From: an uncultured Lachnospiraceae bacterium
Lineage (GTDB): Bacteria > Bacillota > Clostridia > Lachnospirales > Lachnospiraceae
Assembly: GCA_910588775.1 (NCBI GenBank)
Contig: CAJURH010000011.1
Span: forward strand, 13,086 to 77,085
Direction of reading: 5' to 3'
Length of the DNA: 64,000 nucleotides
Shown here: one piece after another, positions 7,693 to 16,670 of the stretch
How positions within the stretch are numbered: position 1 is the first letter of the stretch
Layout of the letters: each line of letters begins with the position of its first letter
Notes under the pieces: generated by a model
What the model was told of the DNA's origin: nothing
The model's database searches: none
Seen by the model: the letters and a program-made list of their open reading frames with translations, nothing else
Position numbers and translations under genes: made by a program

Positions 7693-8337
7693 ATGAAATT
7701 TGTTATGTCTTATAGCTGTGGCAAGGACAGCACACTGGCTTTACACAAGATGATTGAACAGGGACATCAGCCGGTTTGCCTGCTTGTGATGATTAACGAA
7801 GAGGCGGACCGTTCTTATTTCCACGGCGCCGACCGCGCCATGCTGGAACTGTACGGGGAGGCGCTGGGCATTCCCATGATTCTGTGCCCCACGGCAGGGG
7901 AGAATTATCATCTGGCCTTTGAAGAGGGGCTGCGAAAGGCGAAATCCATGGGCGCCGAGGCCGCCGCTTTCGGCGACATTGACATAGAAGGGAACCGGCA
8001 ATGGGAAGAGGAACGCTGCAAAAACACCGGATTTGTTCCCTATTTCCCTCTGTGGCAAAAGGGCCGCCAGGAAAATGTTTATGAACTGATGCGTCTTGGC
8101 TACAAATGTCTGATTAAAAGTATCAACGCCACGATTTTACCCAAAGAAATACTGGGAGAATATATAGACGACGCGTCCATAGAAGTGATGGAATCGGCGG
8201 GCATAGACATCTGCGGAGAAAACGGCGAGTACCACACACTTACTGTGGATGGTCCGGTATTCAAGAAACCGCTGTCTTTTCAAACAGGGAGAATTCTGGA
8301 ATTTGGCGATTATGCGGCCATTGACATCCACTGCTGA
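7693..8337 (+). CDS. Dph6-related ATP pyrophosphatase (adenine nucleotide alpha hydrolase superfamily)
   Basis: A 214-aa cytoplasmic protein with the PP-loop nucleotide-binding motif near the N-terminus (SYSCGKDST, residues 6-14) and the family motif CGENGEYHTLT at about residues 175-185. Both are typical of the Dph6/MJ0570 family. In archaea and eukaryotes Dph6 amidates diphthine on elongation factor 2, a target bacteria do not have, so the bacterial substrate is unknown. The AGGAGG site lies 7 bases before ATG. It is divergent from the second mttB gene and one shared operator motif lies between them, which hints at a link with amine or corrinoid metabolism, but this is weak. It is also plausible that it is an unrelated single gene. 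Confidence 0.8.
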   Translation: MKFVMSYSCGKDSTLALHKMIEQGHQPVCLLVMINEEADRSYFHGADRAMLELYGEALGIPMILCPTAGENYHLAFEEGLRKAKSMGAEAAAFGDIDIEGNRQWEEERCKNTGFVPYFPLWQKGRQENVYELMRLGYKCLIKSINATILPKEILGEYIDDASIEVMESAGIDICGENGEYHTLTVDGPVFKKPLSFQTGRILEFGDYAAIDIHC

Positions 8338-8484
8338 ACCTGGAGGGGAAAGGCGGCGGGTTTTCACAGTAAACCTTCACGCGCCCGCAAGTCTATCGGG
8401 CTGTCATATATGAAGGCTGTGCAGGCGCATTTGGAGTCCCTGCATGTCACCTGTTTGGCAGCGGACTTTTCATAACAAATTCAC

Positions 8485-8513
8485 TTGACAAATAGTAAAA
8501 AGCCTACTATGAT
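8485..8513 (+). promoter_or_regulatory. Sigma-A promoter of valS
   Basis: TTGACA at 8485-8490 and TATGAT at 8508-8513 with 17-base spacing. Transcription would begin near 8520, about 110 bases before the valS start. The stretch 8338-8484 shows no gene and no clear element. Confidence 0.75.
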
Positions 8514-8537
8514 AGATTAAAATTAGGACAAATCATG

Positions 8538-8570
8538 CCCTTTGCAGCAAAAGCAGCAGAGGGTGTTTTT
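8538..8570 (+). promoter_or_regulatory. Terminator-like hairpin in the valS leader
   Basis: An 8-bp stem (CCCTTTGC with GCAGAGGG, one G-U pair) is followed by TGTTTTT, about 20 bases after the predicted transcription start. It resembles an attenuator. The T-box consensus (AGGGTGGNACCGCG) is not present, so the mechanism, if any, is not tRNA sensing by a standard T-box. Confidence 0.4.
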
Positions 8571-8629
8571 AAATGTATTAGGCAGTTGTCTATTGAAATA
8601 TATTTTTTTAAGAAGGAGTTATAAGACCA

Positions 8630-11272
8630 ATGGCAAAAGAACTGGCAAAAACCTACGATCCCAAGGATATAGAGGAGCGGCTATACGAAAAATGGATGAA
8701 GAATGGGTATTTTCACGCAAAGGTGAATCCGGACAAGAAACCGTTCACCATCGTGATGCCCCCGCCCAACGTGACCGGGCAGCTTCACATGGGACACGCC
8801 CTGGACAATACCATGCAGGATATTCTGATTCGTTTCAAAAGGATGCAGGGATATGAAGCGCTCTGGCAGCCGGGCACGGACCACGCGGCCATCGCCACGG
8901 AAGTGAAGGTCATTGAGAAATTAAAGGAACAGGGAATTGACAAAGAGGAAATCGGTCGTGAAGAATTCTTAAAGCATGCCTGGGCGTGGAAGGAAGAGTA
9001 CGGCGGAAAGATCATCAATCAGTTGAAGAAGATGGGTTCCTCCGCAGACTGGGAGCGGGAGCGCTTCACCATGGACGAGGGCTGCTCCAAGGCGGTGGAA
9101 CAAGTCTTCGTGAAGCTTTATAACAAAGGATACATTTACAAAGGCTCCCGGATTATCAACTGGTGCCCCGTGTGTCAGACTTCCATTTCCGATGCGGAGG
9201 TGGAGCACGCAGAGCAGGAAGGCCATTTCTGGCACATTCTGTATCCCATCGTGGGCAGCGACCAGTTCGTGGAAATCGCCACCACCCGGCCGGAGACGCT
9301 TCTGGGGGACACGGCGGTGGCGGTGAATCCGGAGGACGAGCGCTACACTCATCTGATAGGAAAGACGCTGAAGCTTCCGCTGACGGACCGGGAGATTCCG
9401 GTGATTGCGGACGCTTACGTAGACAAAGAGTTTGGAACCGGCTGTGTGAAGATCACCCCGGCCCACGACCCCAACGACTTTGAGGTGGGAAAACGCCATA
9501 ATTTGGAAGAAATCAATATCTTAAACGATGACGCCACCATCAACGAAAGAGGCGGCAAATACGCCGGCATGGACCGCTATGAGGCCAGAAAAGCCATGGT
9601 GGCGGACCTGGAAGCCCAGGGCCTGCTGGTGAAAGTGGAGAAGCATGTCCATAACGTGGGAACCCATGACCGCTGCAAAACCACCGTGGAGCCCATGATT
9701 AAGCCCCAGTGGTTTGTGAAAATGGAAGAGATGGCTAAGGCCGCTATAAAGACCCTGGAAGACGGCAACCTGAAGTTTGTGCCGGACCGATTTGACAAGA
9801 CGTATCTTCGCTGGCTGGAAAACATCCGCGACTGGTGCATTTCCCGGCAGCTCTGGTGGGGCCACCGGATTCCCGCCTATTACTGCGAAGACTGCGGGGA
9901 AGTTGTGGTATCAAAAGGCGCGCCGGAGAAATGTCCCAAGTGCGGCGGCGCCCATTTTCACCAGGATGAAGATACCCTGGACACCTGGTTTAGCTCCGCT
10001 CTGTGGCCATTCTCCACGCTGGGCTGGCCCAAGAAAACGCCGGAACTGGAATATTTCTTCCCCACGGATGTGCTGGTGACTGGGTATGACATTATCTTCT
10101 TCTGGGTAATCCGGATGGTGTTCTCGGCCCTTGAGCAGACCGGCGAGACGCCTTTCCATCACGTGCTGATTCACGGGTTGATTCGGGATTCTCAGGGCCG
10201 CAAGATGAGCAAATCCCTGCAAAACGGCATCGACCCGCTGGAGGTGATTGATAAATACGGAGCGGACGCGCTGCGGCTGACGCTGATTACCGGAAACGCG
10301 CCGGGCAACGACATGCGTTTCTACTGGGAGAAAGTAGAGGCTAGCCGGAATTTCGCCAATAAAGTCTGGAACGCGTCCCGTTTCATCATGATGAATATCG
10401 AAGGCAAGGATCTTAAGGCGCCGGAGCGGTTTCATCTAAAAGCCGCGGACCGCTGGATTTTGAATAAATTAAACGAGTTAATCGCAGAGATGACCGAGAA
10501 CATGGACAAGTTCGAGCTGGGAATCGCCGTGCAGAAAGTCTATGATTTCATCTGGGACGAGTTCTGCGACTGGTATCTGGAGATGGCGAAGGCGCGCATC
10601 TGGAAGGCGGAGTTTGACCAGGATTCGGCGGATTACGCCATGTGGACCCTGCGCACCGTACTCACCGAGGCGTTAAAACTTCTGCATCCGTTTATGCCCT
10701 TTATCACCGAGGAAATCTACTGCACGCTGCTGCCAGAGGAAGAGTCCATTATGATTGCCCAGTGGCCCACTGTGCGCAAAGAATGGGAATTCCCAGCATA
10801 TAATTCCATGGTAGAAGCGGTTAAAGAAGCTGTGCGCGGCGTGCGAAACGCCAGGGCCGAGATGAATGTGCCTCACAATAAGAAAACCAAAGTCTACATT
10901 GTGGGCGCAGATGAGGAAGCCTGCGAGATGTACGAGATGATGAAGCAGTCTTACCAGAATTTCTTAAGCGCGTCCAAGGTGCGGGTTCAGTCCACAAAAG
11001 ACGGCATTGCGGAAGATTCCGTATCCGTTGTGGCGTCCAACGCGGTGGTGTACCTGCCCTTAGATGAGCTGGTGGACAAGGAGAAAGAACGGGAACGGCT
11101 GCAAAAGGAGGAGGAACGCCTGAACAAAGAAATCGCCCGCGCCCAGGGAATGCTGAATAATCCCAATTTTGTCAAAAAGGCGCCGGAGAAGAAGATTCAG
11201 GAAGAAAAGGATAAATTGCAGAAATACAAGGACATGATTGAAAAGGTGAAACTGCAGTTGGAAAAATTATAG
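8630..11272 (+). CDS. valS: Valyl-tRNA synthetase
   Basis: An 880-aa class I synthetase that charges tRNA-Val in the cytoplasm. The HIGH-type motif is PPPNVTGQLHMGHAL at about residues 43-57. The editing domain follows, and the KMSKS motif (GRKMSKSLQNGIDPLEV) is at about residue 523. A zinc-type pair of CxxC motifs (YCEDCGE and KCPKCGG) lies at about residues 422-440. The C-terminus is a charged coiled coil (residues about 815-880), as expected for ValRS. The length is normal. The start ATG has AAGGAG upstream. It has its own promoter, with a possible attenuator hairpin in the leader. The next gene starts 47 bases downstream with no terminator between, so read-through to it is possible. Confidence 0.97.
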   Translation: MAKELAKTYDPKDIEERLYEKWMKNGYFHAKVNPDKKPFTIVMPPPNVTGQLHMGHALDNTMQDILIRFKRMQGYEALWQPGTDHAAIATEVKVIEKLKEQGIDKEEIGREEFLKHAWAWKEEYGGKIINQLKKMGSSADWERERFTMDEGCSKAVEQVFVKLYNKGYIYKGSRIINWCPVCQTSISDAEVEHAEQEGHFWHILYPIVGSDQFVEIATTRPETLLGDTAVAVNPEDERYTHLIGKTLKLPLTDREIPVIADAYVDKEFGTGCVKITPAHDPNDFEVGKRHNLEEINILNDDATINERGGKYAGMDRYEARKAMVADLEAQGLLVKVEKHVHNVGTHDRCKTTVEPMIKPQWFVKMEEMAKAAIKTLEDGNLKFVPDRFDKTYLRWLENIRDWCISRQLWWGHRIPAYYCEDCGEVVVSKGAPEKCPKCGGAHFHQDEDTLDTWFSSALWPFSTLGWPKKTPELEYFFPTDVLVTGYDIIFFWVIRMVFSALEQTGETPFHHVLIHGLIRDSQGRKMSKSLQNGIDPLEVIDKYGADALRLTLITGNAPGNDMRFYWEKVEASRNFANKVWNASRFIMMNIEGKDLKAPERFHLKAADRWILNKLNELIAEMTENMDKFELGIAVQKVYDFIWDEFCDWYLEMAKARIWKAEFDQDSADYAMWTLRTVLTEALKLLHPFMPFITEEIYCTLLPEEESIMIAQWPTVRKEWEFPAYNSMVEAVKEAVRGVRNARAEMNVPHNKKTKVYIVGADEEACEMYEMMKQSYQNFLSASKVRVQSTKDGIAEDSVSVVASNAVVYLPLDELVDKEKERERLQKEEERLNKEIARAQGMLNNPNFVKKAPEKKIQEEKDKLQKYKDMIEKVKLQLEKL

Positions 11273-11319
11273 GAAAGCTTTGGACATAAATGACATGCGG
11301 GTTCGGACGGGAGGCGTGT

Positions 11320-13317
11320 ATGGATAGAAAATGGCTTAGGACTTTGAATCGAATTTCACTGCCCCTTCAAATGGCGGCGGTGTTGATTGGCTACTATATC
11401 ATTGAGGCCATATCCAGGCATTCTCTGCGGGAGGCGTTTATCTTTGTGCGGGAGCGGCCGCTGGTGTATCTGTACAATGCGGGTTTGATTTTCACCACTA
11501 CTCTGGTGGTATATCTGGTGCGCAGGCGGGTGTTTGTGCGGCTGCTTCTGTGTATTTTCTGGATGGGACTGGGGATTATCAACGGGGTATTGCTGGCCCA
11601 GCGGGTAACGCCTTTTACCGGGCCGGACCTGCATTTGATTACCGACGCGCTGAAGATAGCTAACCGCTATCTGCCCATGGCTGGCGTGGCGGTGGTTGTG
11701 GCGCTTATGGGGCTGGTTTTTGCCGGACTGGCGTGGCTTTTTTTCAAAGGACCCAGGTATCAGGGGCGACTTATTTACCGTTTGAATTTACCTCTTTTTC
11801 TGGTGGCTTTGCTGGCGTTTGCCGGAGCGACGTCTCTTGCGCTGGAGAAGAGGGTTTTGTCCAACTACTTTGGAAATATTGCTTTTGCTTATGAAGATTA
11901 TGGATTTCCGTATTGTCTGGCAACTACCATTTTCAATACGGGAATTGACTGTCCGCCCGAATACTCAGAGGAATCCATAGCGGGAATTGAGGAGGGGGAG
12001 AATAAGTTAAAAGAGACGAAGGAGGATAAGCTGCCCAATATCATTTTCCTGCAGCTAGAGTCCTTTTTTGACCCGTCGCTGGTCACTTATCTGGAACTTT
12101 CCCAGGACCCTATTCCCAATTTCCGACGGTTGATGAAAGAATACTCCTCTGGCTATTACCGGGTGCCTTCGGTGGGAGCGGGGACGGCCAATACGGAATT
12201 TGAGACGATTACCGGCATGAGCCTGCGCTATTTCGGGCCGGGGGAATATCCCTATAAGAGCATTCTCAAGGAGACCACTTGCGAGAGCACTCCTTTTGTG
12301 TTGAAGAAGCTGGGATATTCCACCCATGCCATCCATAACAACGAGGCGAATTTCTACGGCAGGCGGACGGTTTTTCCCAATCTGGGCTTTGACACATTCA
12401 CGTCCGAAGAATATATGGAAGATGAAGACGAGCAGAATCCCCTGGGATGGGTGCGGGACCGGGCGCTTGTTCGGCCAATTTTGGATTGTCTGCAATCTAC
12501 GGAGGGAAGCGACTATATCTATACTATTTCCGTGCAGGGCCATGGAGACTACCCGGACGAGCCGATTTTGGAAGACCCGAAGATTACTGTCAGCGGTTCA
12601 GCGACAGAGGAACAGAACTACAAGTGGGAATATTATGTGAACGAAATCTATGAAATGGATCTGTTCATTCAGGAGTTGATACAGGCGTTGGAGGATTTTG
12701 GTGAGCCTGTGGTTCTTGTGATGTATGGGGATCATCTTCCCACTATGGGGCTGGAAGTGGAAGATATGGAAAACCGCTATCTGTTTCAGACCCAGTACGT
12801 GATGTGGGATAATATGGGCCTGAAGAAAAAGGACGAAAACCTGGCGTCTTATCAGATTGCGGCGGAGTTAATGAATCGGCTGCAGATTCACGAGGGAAAT
12901 ATATTCCGCTATCACCAGGCCAGGAGAAACACGAAAAACTACCAGGTGGACCTGGAAATGCTCCAGTACGATATTCTCTACGGTGAACAGTATGTCTATA
13001 AGGGCAGGAGTCCCTATTTGGCCACGAAAATGCGTATGGGCGTCTATGATGCGACCCTGGATAAAGTACGCCCGGCGCCTGGCCTAAAAGAAAGCTCTTA
13101 CATCATGGGGACCTATTTTACTCCATCCAGTGAAGTGATGATTAACGGGGAATATATAGAGACGAATTATCTGAATCCAACCACGCTTCTCATCAGCGAT
13201 TATGTTTTCCAGGATATGGATAAAATACAGGTAGTGCAGCGTAGCAACAGTTCTACGAGAAGGGCTTTAAGCTCTACGCGCCAGCGGTATTATTCGGTGT
13301 TGAAACAGGGGGATTAG
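11320..13317 (+). CDS. LTA synthase-like sulfatase-family membrane protein
   Basis: A 665-aa membrane protein of the alkaline phosphatase/sulfatase superfamily, similar to LTA synthase and MdoB-type phosphoglycerol transferases. Four to five N-terminal transmembrane segments (residues about 10-190) precede an extracellular catalytic domain. The expected metal and nucleophile positions are visible: a Glu in FLQLESFFDP, the catalytic Thr in GAGTANTEFETITG, and the Asp-His pair in MYGDHLP. It would transfer glycerol phosphate from phosphatidylglycerol to a glycolipid anchor or glycan, but a different phospho-substituent is possible. The ATG at 11320 was chosen because GGGAGG lies 5 bases upstream; an earlier in-frame ATG has no such site. 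A tail of about 120 residues after the catalytic core has no motif I recognise. Confidence 0.85.
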   Translation: MDRKWLRTLNRISLPLQMAAVLIGYYIIEAISRHSLREAFIFVRERPLVYLYNAGLIFTTTLVVYLVRRRVFVRLLLCIFWMGLGIINGVLLAQRVTPFTGPDLHLITDALKIANRYLPMAGVAVVVALMGLVFAGLAWLFFKGPRYQGRLIYRLNLPLFLVALLAFAGATSLALEKRVLSNYFGNIAFAYEDYGFPYCLATTIFNTGIDCPPEYSEESIAGIEEGENKLKETKEDKLPNIIFLQLESFFDPSLVTYLELSQDPIPNFRRLMKEYSSGYYRVPSVGAGTANTEFETITGMSLRYFGPGEYPYKSILKETTCESTPFVLKKLGYSTHAIHNNEANFYGRRTVFPNLGFDTFTSEEYMEDEDEQNPLGWVRDRALVRPILDCLQSTEGSDYIYTISVQGHGDYPDEPILEDPKITVSGSATEEQNYKWEYYVNEIYEMDLFIQELIQALEDFGEPVVLVMYGDHLPTMGLEVEDMENRYLFQTQYVMWDNMGLKKKDENLASYQIAAELMNRLQIHEGNIFRYHQARRNTKNYQVDLEMLQYDILYGEQYVYKGRSPYLATKMRMGVYDATLDKVRPAPGLKESSYIMGTYFTPSSEVMINGEYIETNYLNPTTLLISDYVFQDMDKIQVVQRSNSSTRRALSSTRQRYYSVLKQGD

Positions 13318-13335
13318 AAGCCTTCCGGCTCTTTT
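13316..13335 (+). terminator. Short intrinsic terminator after the LTA synthase-like gene
   Basis: A small stem with one bulged A (AGA-GCC with GGCTCT) and a TTCC loop, followed by TTTT, overlapping the stop codon region. Confidence 0.45.
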
Positions 13336-13433
13336 GTTAAGCATGTTATATTTCATGAGTGGTTTATTCAACTGTTTTTAAAGAAACGTCCATTGGGCTA
13401 GAATCCTGTCGGATAAAATCTTACGAATGGGGC

Positions 13434-13461
13434 TGGACATCTGCTGCGGCTGTTATATAAT
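13434..13461 (+). promoter_or_regulatory. Probable sigma-A promoter of folC
   Basis: TGGACA at 13434-13439 and TATAAT at 13456-13461 with 16-base spacing, about 55 bases before the folC start. The remaining upstream sequence shows no riboswitch that I can recognise. Confidence 0.5.
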
Positions 13462-13517
13462 AAAGTGGAGAGCACACAGAGTTTGTTTGAAAACTCTGGA
13501 AAGATAAGTGGGTGATT

Positions 13518-14810
13518 ATGGTGAATTATGAAGAGGCAGAGGCATACCTGGTGGAAATCCCGAAGTTTACCACCAAGCACAGCCTGGAATATATAAGAGA
13601 ATGTTTAAGCCGGCTTGGGAATCCGCAGGATGCTTTTCAGGTGATTCATGTGGCCGGAACCAACGGCAAGGGCAGCGTCTGCGCCTATCTGGCGTCTGTT
13701 TTTCAGGAAGGGGGATTCTGCTGCGGGCTGTTTACTTCGCCTCATTTGATACGGATTAACGAGCGGTTCCAGATTGACAGAGAGCCAGTGGACGATGAGC
13801 TGTTTCTGCGGGCGTTTGAGAAGGTGAAGGGGCTGATTGACCAACTGACGGCGGAAGGGAAGCATCATCCTAATTTTTTTGAAACCATATTTCTGATGGG
13901 CATGTGGATTTTTGAACAGGCGGGAGTGTCCTATGTGCTTTTGGAGACGGGCCTTGGTGGCAAGATAGACGCCACCAATGTGATGGAGCGTCCGCTGGCC
14001 TGCGCGCTCACATCCATCAGCCTGGATCATGTCCAGTATCTGGGCGACACAGTGGAAGTGATTGCCCAGGAGAAAGCGGGAATTATTAAGCCGCAGGTTC
14101 CGGTAATCTACGACGCCAACCGTCCAGAGACGGCGCGGATCATTGAGGAGACGGCGCGCAGCGTGGGAGCGCGGGCGTATCCGGTGAAAAAGGAGCAATA
14201 TATAATTCGGGAAATGACATCCCGGGGCATTGATTTTTCCGTTGAGAACGGGTATGATGGGGTCAATGATTTTCGCATACCGTTTATTGCCCGGTACCAG
14301 GTCATGAATGCGGCTTTGGCCTTACAGACTTTAAATGCGCTTCGGGGAAAAGTGGATTTTACCGGCGAACAGGTGAGACGCGGTATCGCGGGCACCCGGT
14401 GGCAGGGGCGCATGGAAGCTATTTCTCCAGGGGTGATTGTGGATGGCGCCCACAACGAAGACGGCGTGGCCAGCTTTATCGAAACGGCGGTGGATTTTAA
14501 GGAGAAATATAAGATTACGCTGCTGTTTTCGGCGGTGGACGATAAGGATTATCCGGATATGATTCGCGAAATATGTGAGAGACTTAAGCCGGACTGTGTG
14601 GTGACGGCGACTCTTTTCGTGGACCGGGCGGTGGATGCTCAGATACTGGCGGATGAATTTGTAAAGGGCGGATGTGGACAAGTACAGGCGATGGACAGCG
14701 TGAGAGAGGCTTATGAGTTGGCCTGTAAGCTGCGAGAAGACGGCCTGTTGTTCTGTGTAGGCTCCCTGTATCTGGTGGGCGAGATTAAGCGCCTAAGGAG
14801 TGTAAAATGA
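13518..14810 (+). CDS. folC: Folylpolyglutamate synthase / dihydrofolate synthase
   Basis: A 430-aa Mur-ligase-fold enzyme that adds glutamate to folates (and in many bacteria also makes dihydrofolate from dihydropteroate). The P-loop HVAGTNGKGSVCAY is at about residues 42-55, and the downstream elements TGLGGKIDATN, SLDHVQYLGDT and VDGAHNEDG match the family. The start is somewhat uncertain: ATG 13518 and GTG 13521 are both possible (the protein begins MVNYEEA or VNYEEA), and the ribosome site is weak. The small gene that follows overlaps its stop by 4 bases (ATGA), indicating translational coupling. Confidence 0.93.
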   Translation: MVNYEEAEAYLVEIPKFTTKHSLEYIRECLSRLGNPQDAFQVIHVAGTNGKGSVCAYLASVFQEGGFCCGLFTSPHLIRINERFQIDREPVDDELFLRAFEKVKGLIDQLTAEGKHHPNFFETIFLMGMWIFEQAGVSYVLLETGLGGKIDATNVMERPLACALTSISLDHVQYLGDTVEVIAQEKAGIIKPQVPVIYDANRPETARIIEETARSVGARAYPVKKEQYIIREMTSRGIDFSVENGYDGVNDFRIPFIARYQVMNAALALQTLNALRGKVDFTGEQVRRGIAGTRWQGRMEAISPGVIVDGAHNEDGVASFIETAVDFKEKYKITLLFSAVDDKDYPDMIREICERLKPDCVVTATLFVDRAVDAQILADEFVKGGCGQVQAMDSVREAYELACKLREDGLLFCVGSLYLVGEIKRLRSVK

Positions 14811-14956
14811 TAAATTACGACGAAGAACTGAAGAAATTTGAGCCATGTCTGGATGTGGACGACGCGGAAGAGGCGATTTATGACAGGGAACTGACGGATG
14901 TCATAGATTTATTGAAGGAGATGCTAAGAGACGCTAACAACGGCAAAGCATCCTAA
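14807..14956 (+). CDS. Small conserved-looking acidic protein (49 aa), unidentified
   Basis: A 49-codon frame starts in the ATGA overlap with the folC stop and ends at TAA 14954-14956. The product is strongly acidic and helical in appearance (MINYDEELKKFEPCLDVDD at the start, VIDLLKEMLRDANN near the end). AAGGAG lies 6 bases before the ATG, inside folC. The tight coupling and the good ribosome site support a real gene. I do not recognise a family; short acidic proteins after folC are found in related Clostridia, but I cannot verify that here. The zinc-ribbon/TPR gene begins 12 bases later. Confidence 0.65.
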   Translation: MINYDEELKKFEPCLDVDDAEEAIYDRELTDVIDLLKEMLRDANNGKAS

Positions 14957-14968
14957 AAGGAGGGCGTC

Positions 14969-16195
14969 ATGAAATGTATGAATTGCGGCGTCCAAGTTAC
15001 GCCGGGCCTGGATTACTGCAATCGGTGCGGGTGGAATGTGTCGGTGCAGAAAAAGGCGGTTTATCTGTCCAAGATATACTATAATAGAGGACTGGAAAAA
15101 GCCAGCATCCGGGATTTATCTGGCGCTATAGGCTGCCTGAAGCAGAGTCTGAAATTCTATAAAGGGAATATCCAGGCCAGGAATCTGCTGGGACTGGTTT
15201 ATTTTGAGACTGGCGAGGTGGTGTCCGCTTTGAGCGAGTGGGTCATCAGCAAGAATCTTATGCCCAACAACAATCTGGCGGAAACCTACATTAGCAAACT
15301 GCAGGCCAACCCCAATAAGCTGGAAAACATCAACCAGACCATTCGCAAATACAACCAGGCCTTGGAGTATTGCCGGCAAGGCCATGAGGACATGGCGGCC
15401 ATTCAGTTGCGGAAAGTGTTGGCCCAGAATCCGAAGCTGATCAAAGGCTATCATCTTCTGGCGCTTTTGCAGATTAAAGAAGGGGCGTACGCCAAGGCCA
15501 GAAAGACCCTTCGTAAAGCGGCGAAAATAGATAAGACCAATACGACCACGCTCCGGTTTTTGCGTGAAATTGATTTGCAGACAGGCGTGGTGACTAATTT
15601 GAATAAAAAGGAAAAAAGGGGTAAGTCAGAGTCGGAAGTGGTGGGATATATGTACCATTCCGGCAATGACACGGTGATTCACCCGCCGGCGTTTCGGGAA
15701 AGCTCCATGTGGGGCACGTTGCTTACCCTAGGCATAGGAATCGCGGTGGGGGTTGCGGCCCTGTGGTTTCTGGTGATTCCGGACCGCACGCAGAAGGTTC
15801 TGGGGTCAGCCAACGACCAGATTCTTCTGTATGGGGATCAACTGGCTACCAGAGACGCTGAGATTTCCAGACTGGAAGCGGAGCTTGAGACTTCCCAGGT
15901 TAGTTCCAACGACACCCAGAAACAGACCCAGGAAGCGTCCAAAAAAGTGACGGATTACGATAAACTGGTGCAGGCGGTCAGCTATTTTAACCAAGCCAAT
16001 TATGCCATGGCGGGCAGTCTCCTCTCCGAGGTGGGCAAAGACAGCCTTTCCGCGGAGGCGGCCGCGCTCTATGACGCCATGAAGCAGAATTTGGTACAGT
16101 ATATGCAGCAGGACGGGAATGGAGATCCCACCCAGACGGGAGAAGGGCAGGATGGCATGGCGGATATGCCCATGGACGATCTGTCCGGTTATTAG
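14969..16195 (+). CDS. Zinc-ribbon, TPR and coiled-coil membrane protein
   Basis: A 408-aa protein. The N-terminus is a zinc-ribbon with two CxxC pairs (CMNCG and CNRCG, residues 3-21). Several tetratricopeptide-like helical repeats follow (about residues 30-205), then a single transmembrane helix (about residues 250-270, TLLTLGIGIAVGVAALWFLV). After it come an extracellular coiled coil (about 285-330) and an acidic tail rich in Gly, Gln and Asp. The arrangement suggests a scaffold protein with cytoplasmic repeats and an outside coil; no enzyme motif is present. AAAGGAGGG precedes the ATG. It lies immediately after the folC unit and ends before a strong terminator. The function is unknown; linkage to sporulation genes is only positional. 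Confidence 0.75.
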   Translation: MKCMNCGVQVTPGLDYCNRCGWNVSVQKKAVYLSKIYYNRGLEKASIRDLSGAIGCLKQSLKFYKGNIQARNLLGLVYFETGEVVSALSEWVISKNLMPNNNLAETYISKLQANPNKLENINQTIRKYNQALEYCRQGHEDMAAIQLRKVLAQNPKLIKGYHLLALLQIKEGAYAKARKTLRKAAKIDKTNTTTLRFLREIDLQTGVVTNLNKKEKRGKSESEVVGYMYHSGNDTVIHPPAFRESSMWGTLLTLGIGIAVGVAALWFLVIPDRTQKVLGSANDQILLYGDQLATRDAEISRLEAELETSQVSSNDTQKQTQEASKKVTDYDKLVQAVSYFNQANYAMAGSLLSEVGKDSLSAEAAALYDAMKQNLVQYMQQDGNGDPTQTGEGQDGMADMPMDDLSGY

Positions 16196-16228
16196 CCGGG
16201 CTATACAAGAGATAAACCTCATAAGCGG

Positions 16229-16259
16229 AGGATGCGCGAAGGACAAGCGCATCCTTTTT
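16229..16259 (+). terminator. Intrinsic terminator between the TPR protein and spoIIA
   Basis: A 9-bp perfect stem (AGGATGCGC with GCGCATCCT), 9-base loop and TTTTT tail. Confidence 0.85.
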
Positions 16260-16340
16260 CCGTGGAAAAAAAGATTATCGTTTGCCCAAACTTTGTCCAT
16301 CGAAACTAGAGCGTGTTTCAAAATGGAAAAGGAGGTTTTT

Positions 16341-16670
16341 ATGGATCAGATCTATCAGATAGAAGGGGTCAGCTTGACTGTGCACATGCCAACGGAGCTT
16401 GACCACCCCAATGCAGAGCGGATTAAGAAAGAGACGGATTATTACCTGGAAAATTATCACATTCAGCATATTATTTTTGATTTTCGGAAAACTGATTTTA
16501 TGGACAGTTCCGGCATTGGCGTGGTGGCGGGGCGTTACCGGCTTTTGAATTTAAGGGGCGGAAGCGTGGAGGCGGTCCATGTGAGTGAGCGGATTGATAA
16601 AATTTTTCATTTGTCCGGCATGCACAAAATCATGGAGATTCATCGGGAGGAAAAAGAGGATGAGCAATAA
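16341..16670 (+). CDS. spoIIAA: Anti-sigma F factor antagonist SpoIIAA
   Basis: A 109-aa STAS-domain protein that releases sigma F in the forespore by binding SpoIIAB. The phosphorylatable serine lies in the conserved context FMDSSGIGVVAGRY (Ser about residue 57-58). The chosen ATG at 16341 follows AAAAGGAGG; a longer upstream frame would run through the terminator at 16229-16259 and is not credible. It overlaps spoIIAB by 11 bases and heads the spoIIAA-spoIIAB-sigF operon. I could not find a convincing sigma-H promoter in the 80 bases before it, although sigma-H control is usual for this operon. Confidence 0.95.
   Translation: MDQIYQIEGVSLTVHMPTELDHPNAERIKKETDYYLENYHIQHIIFDFRKTDFMDSSGIGVVAGRYRLLNLRGGSVEAVHVSERIDKIFHLSGMHKIMEIHREEKEDEQ

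Noticed and set aside
8514..8629. T-box riboswitch upstream of valS
   Set aside because: The leader is too short and lacks the T-box consensus and specifier-loop layout; only a terminator-like stem is present.
16119..16340. N-terminal extension of SpoIIAA
   Set aside because: It would read through the upstream stop region and a strong terminator; the ATG at 16341 has AAAAGGAGG and gives the normal protein length.
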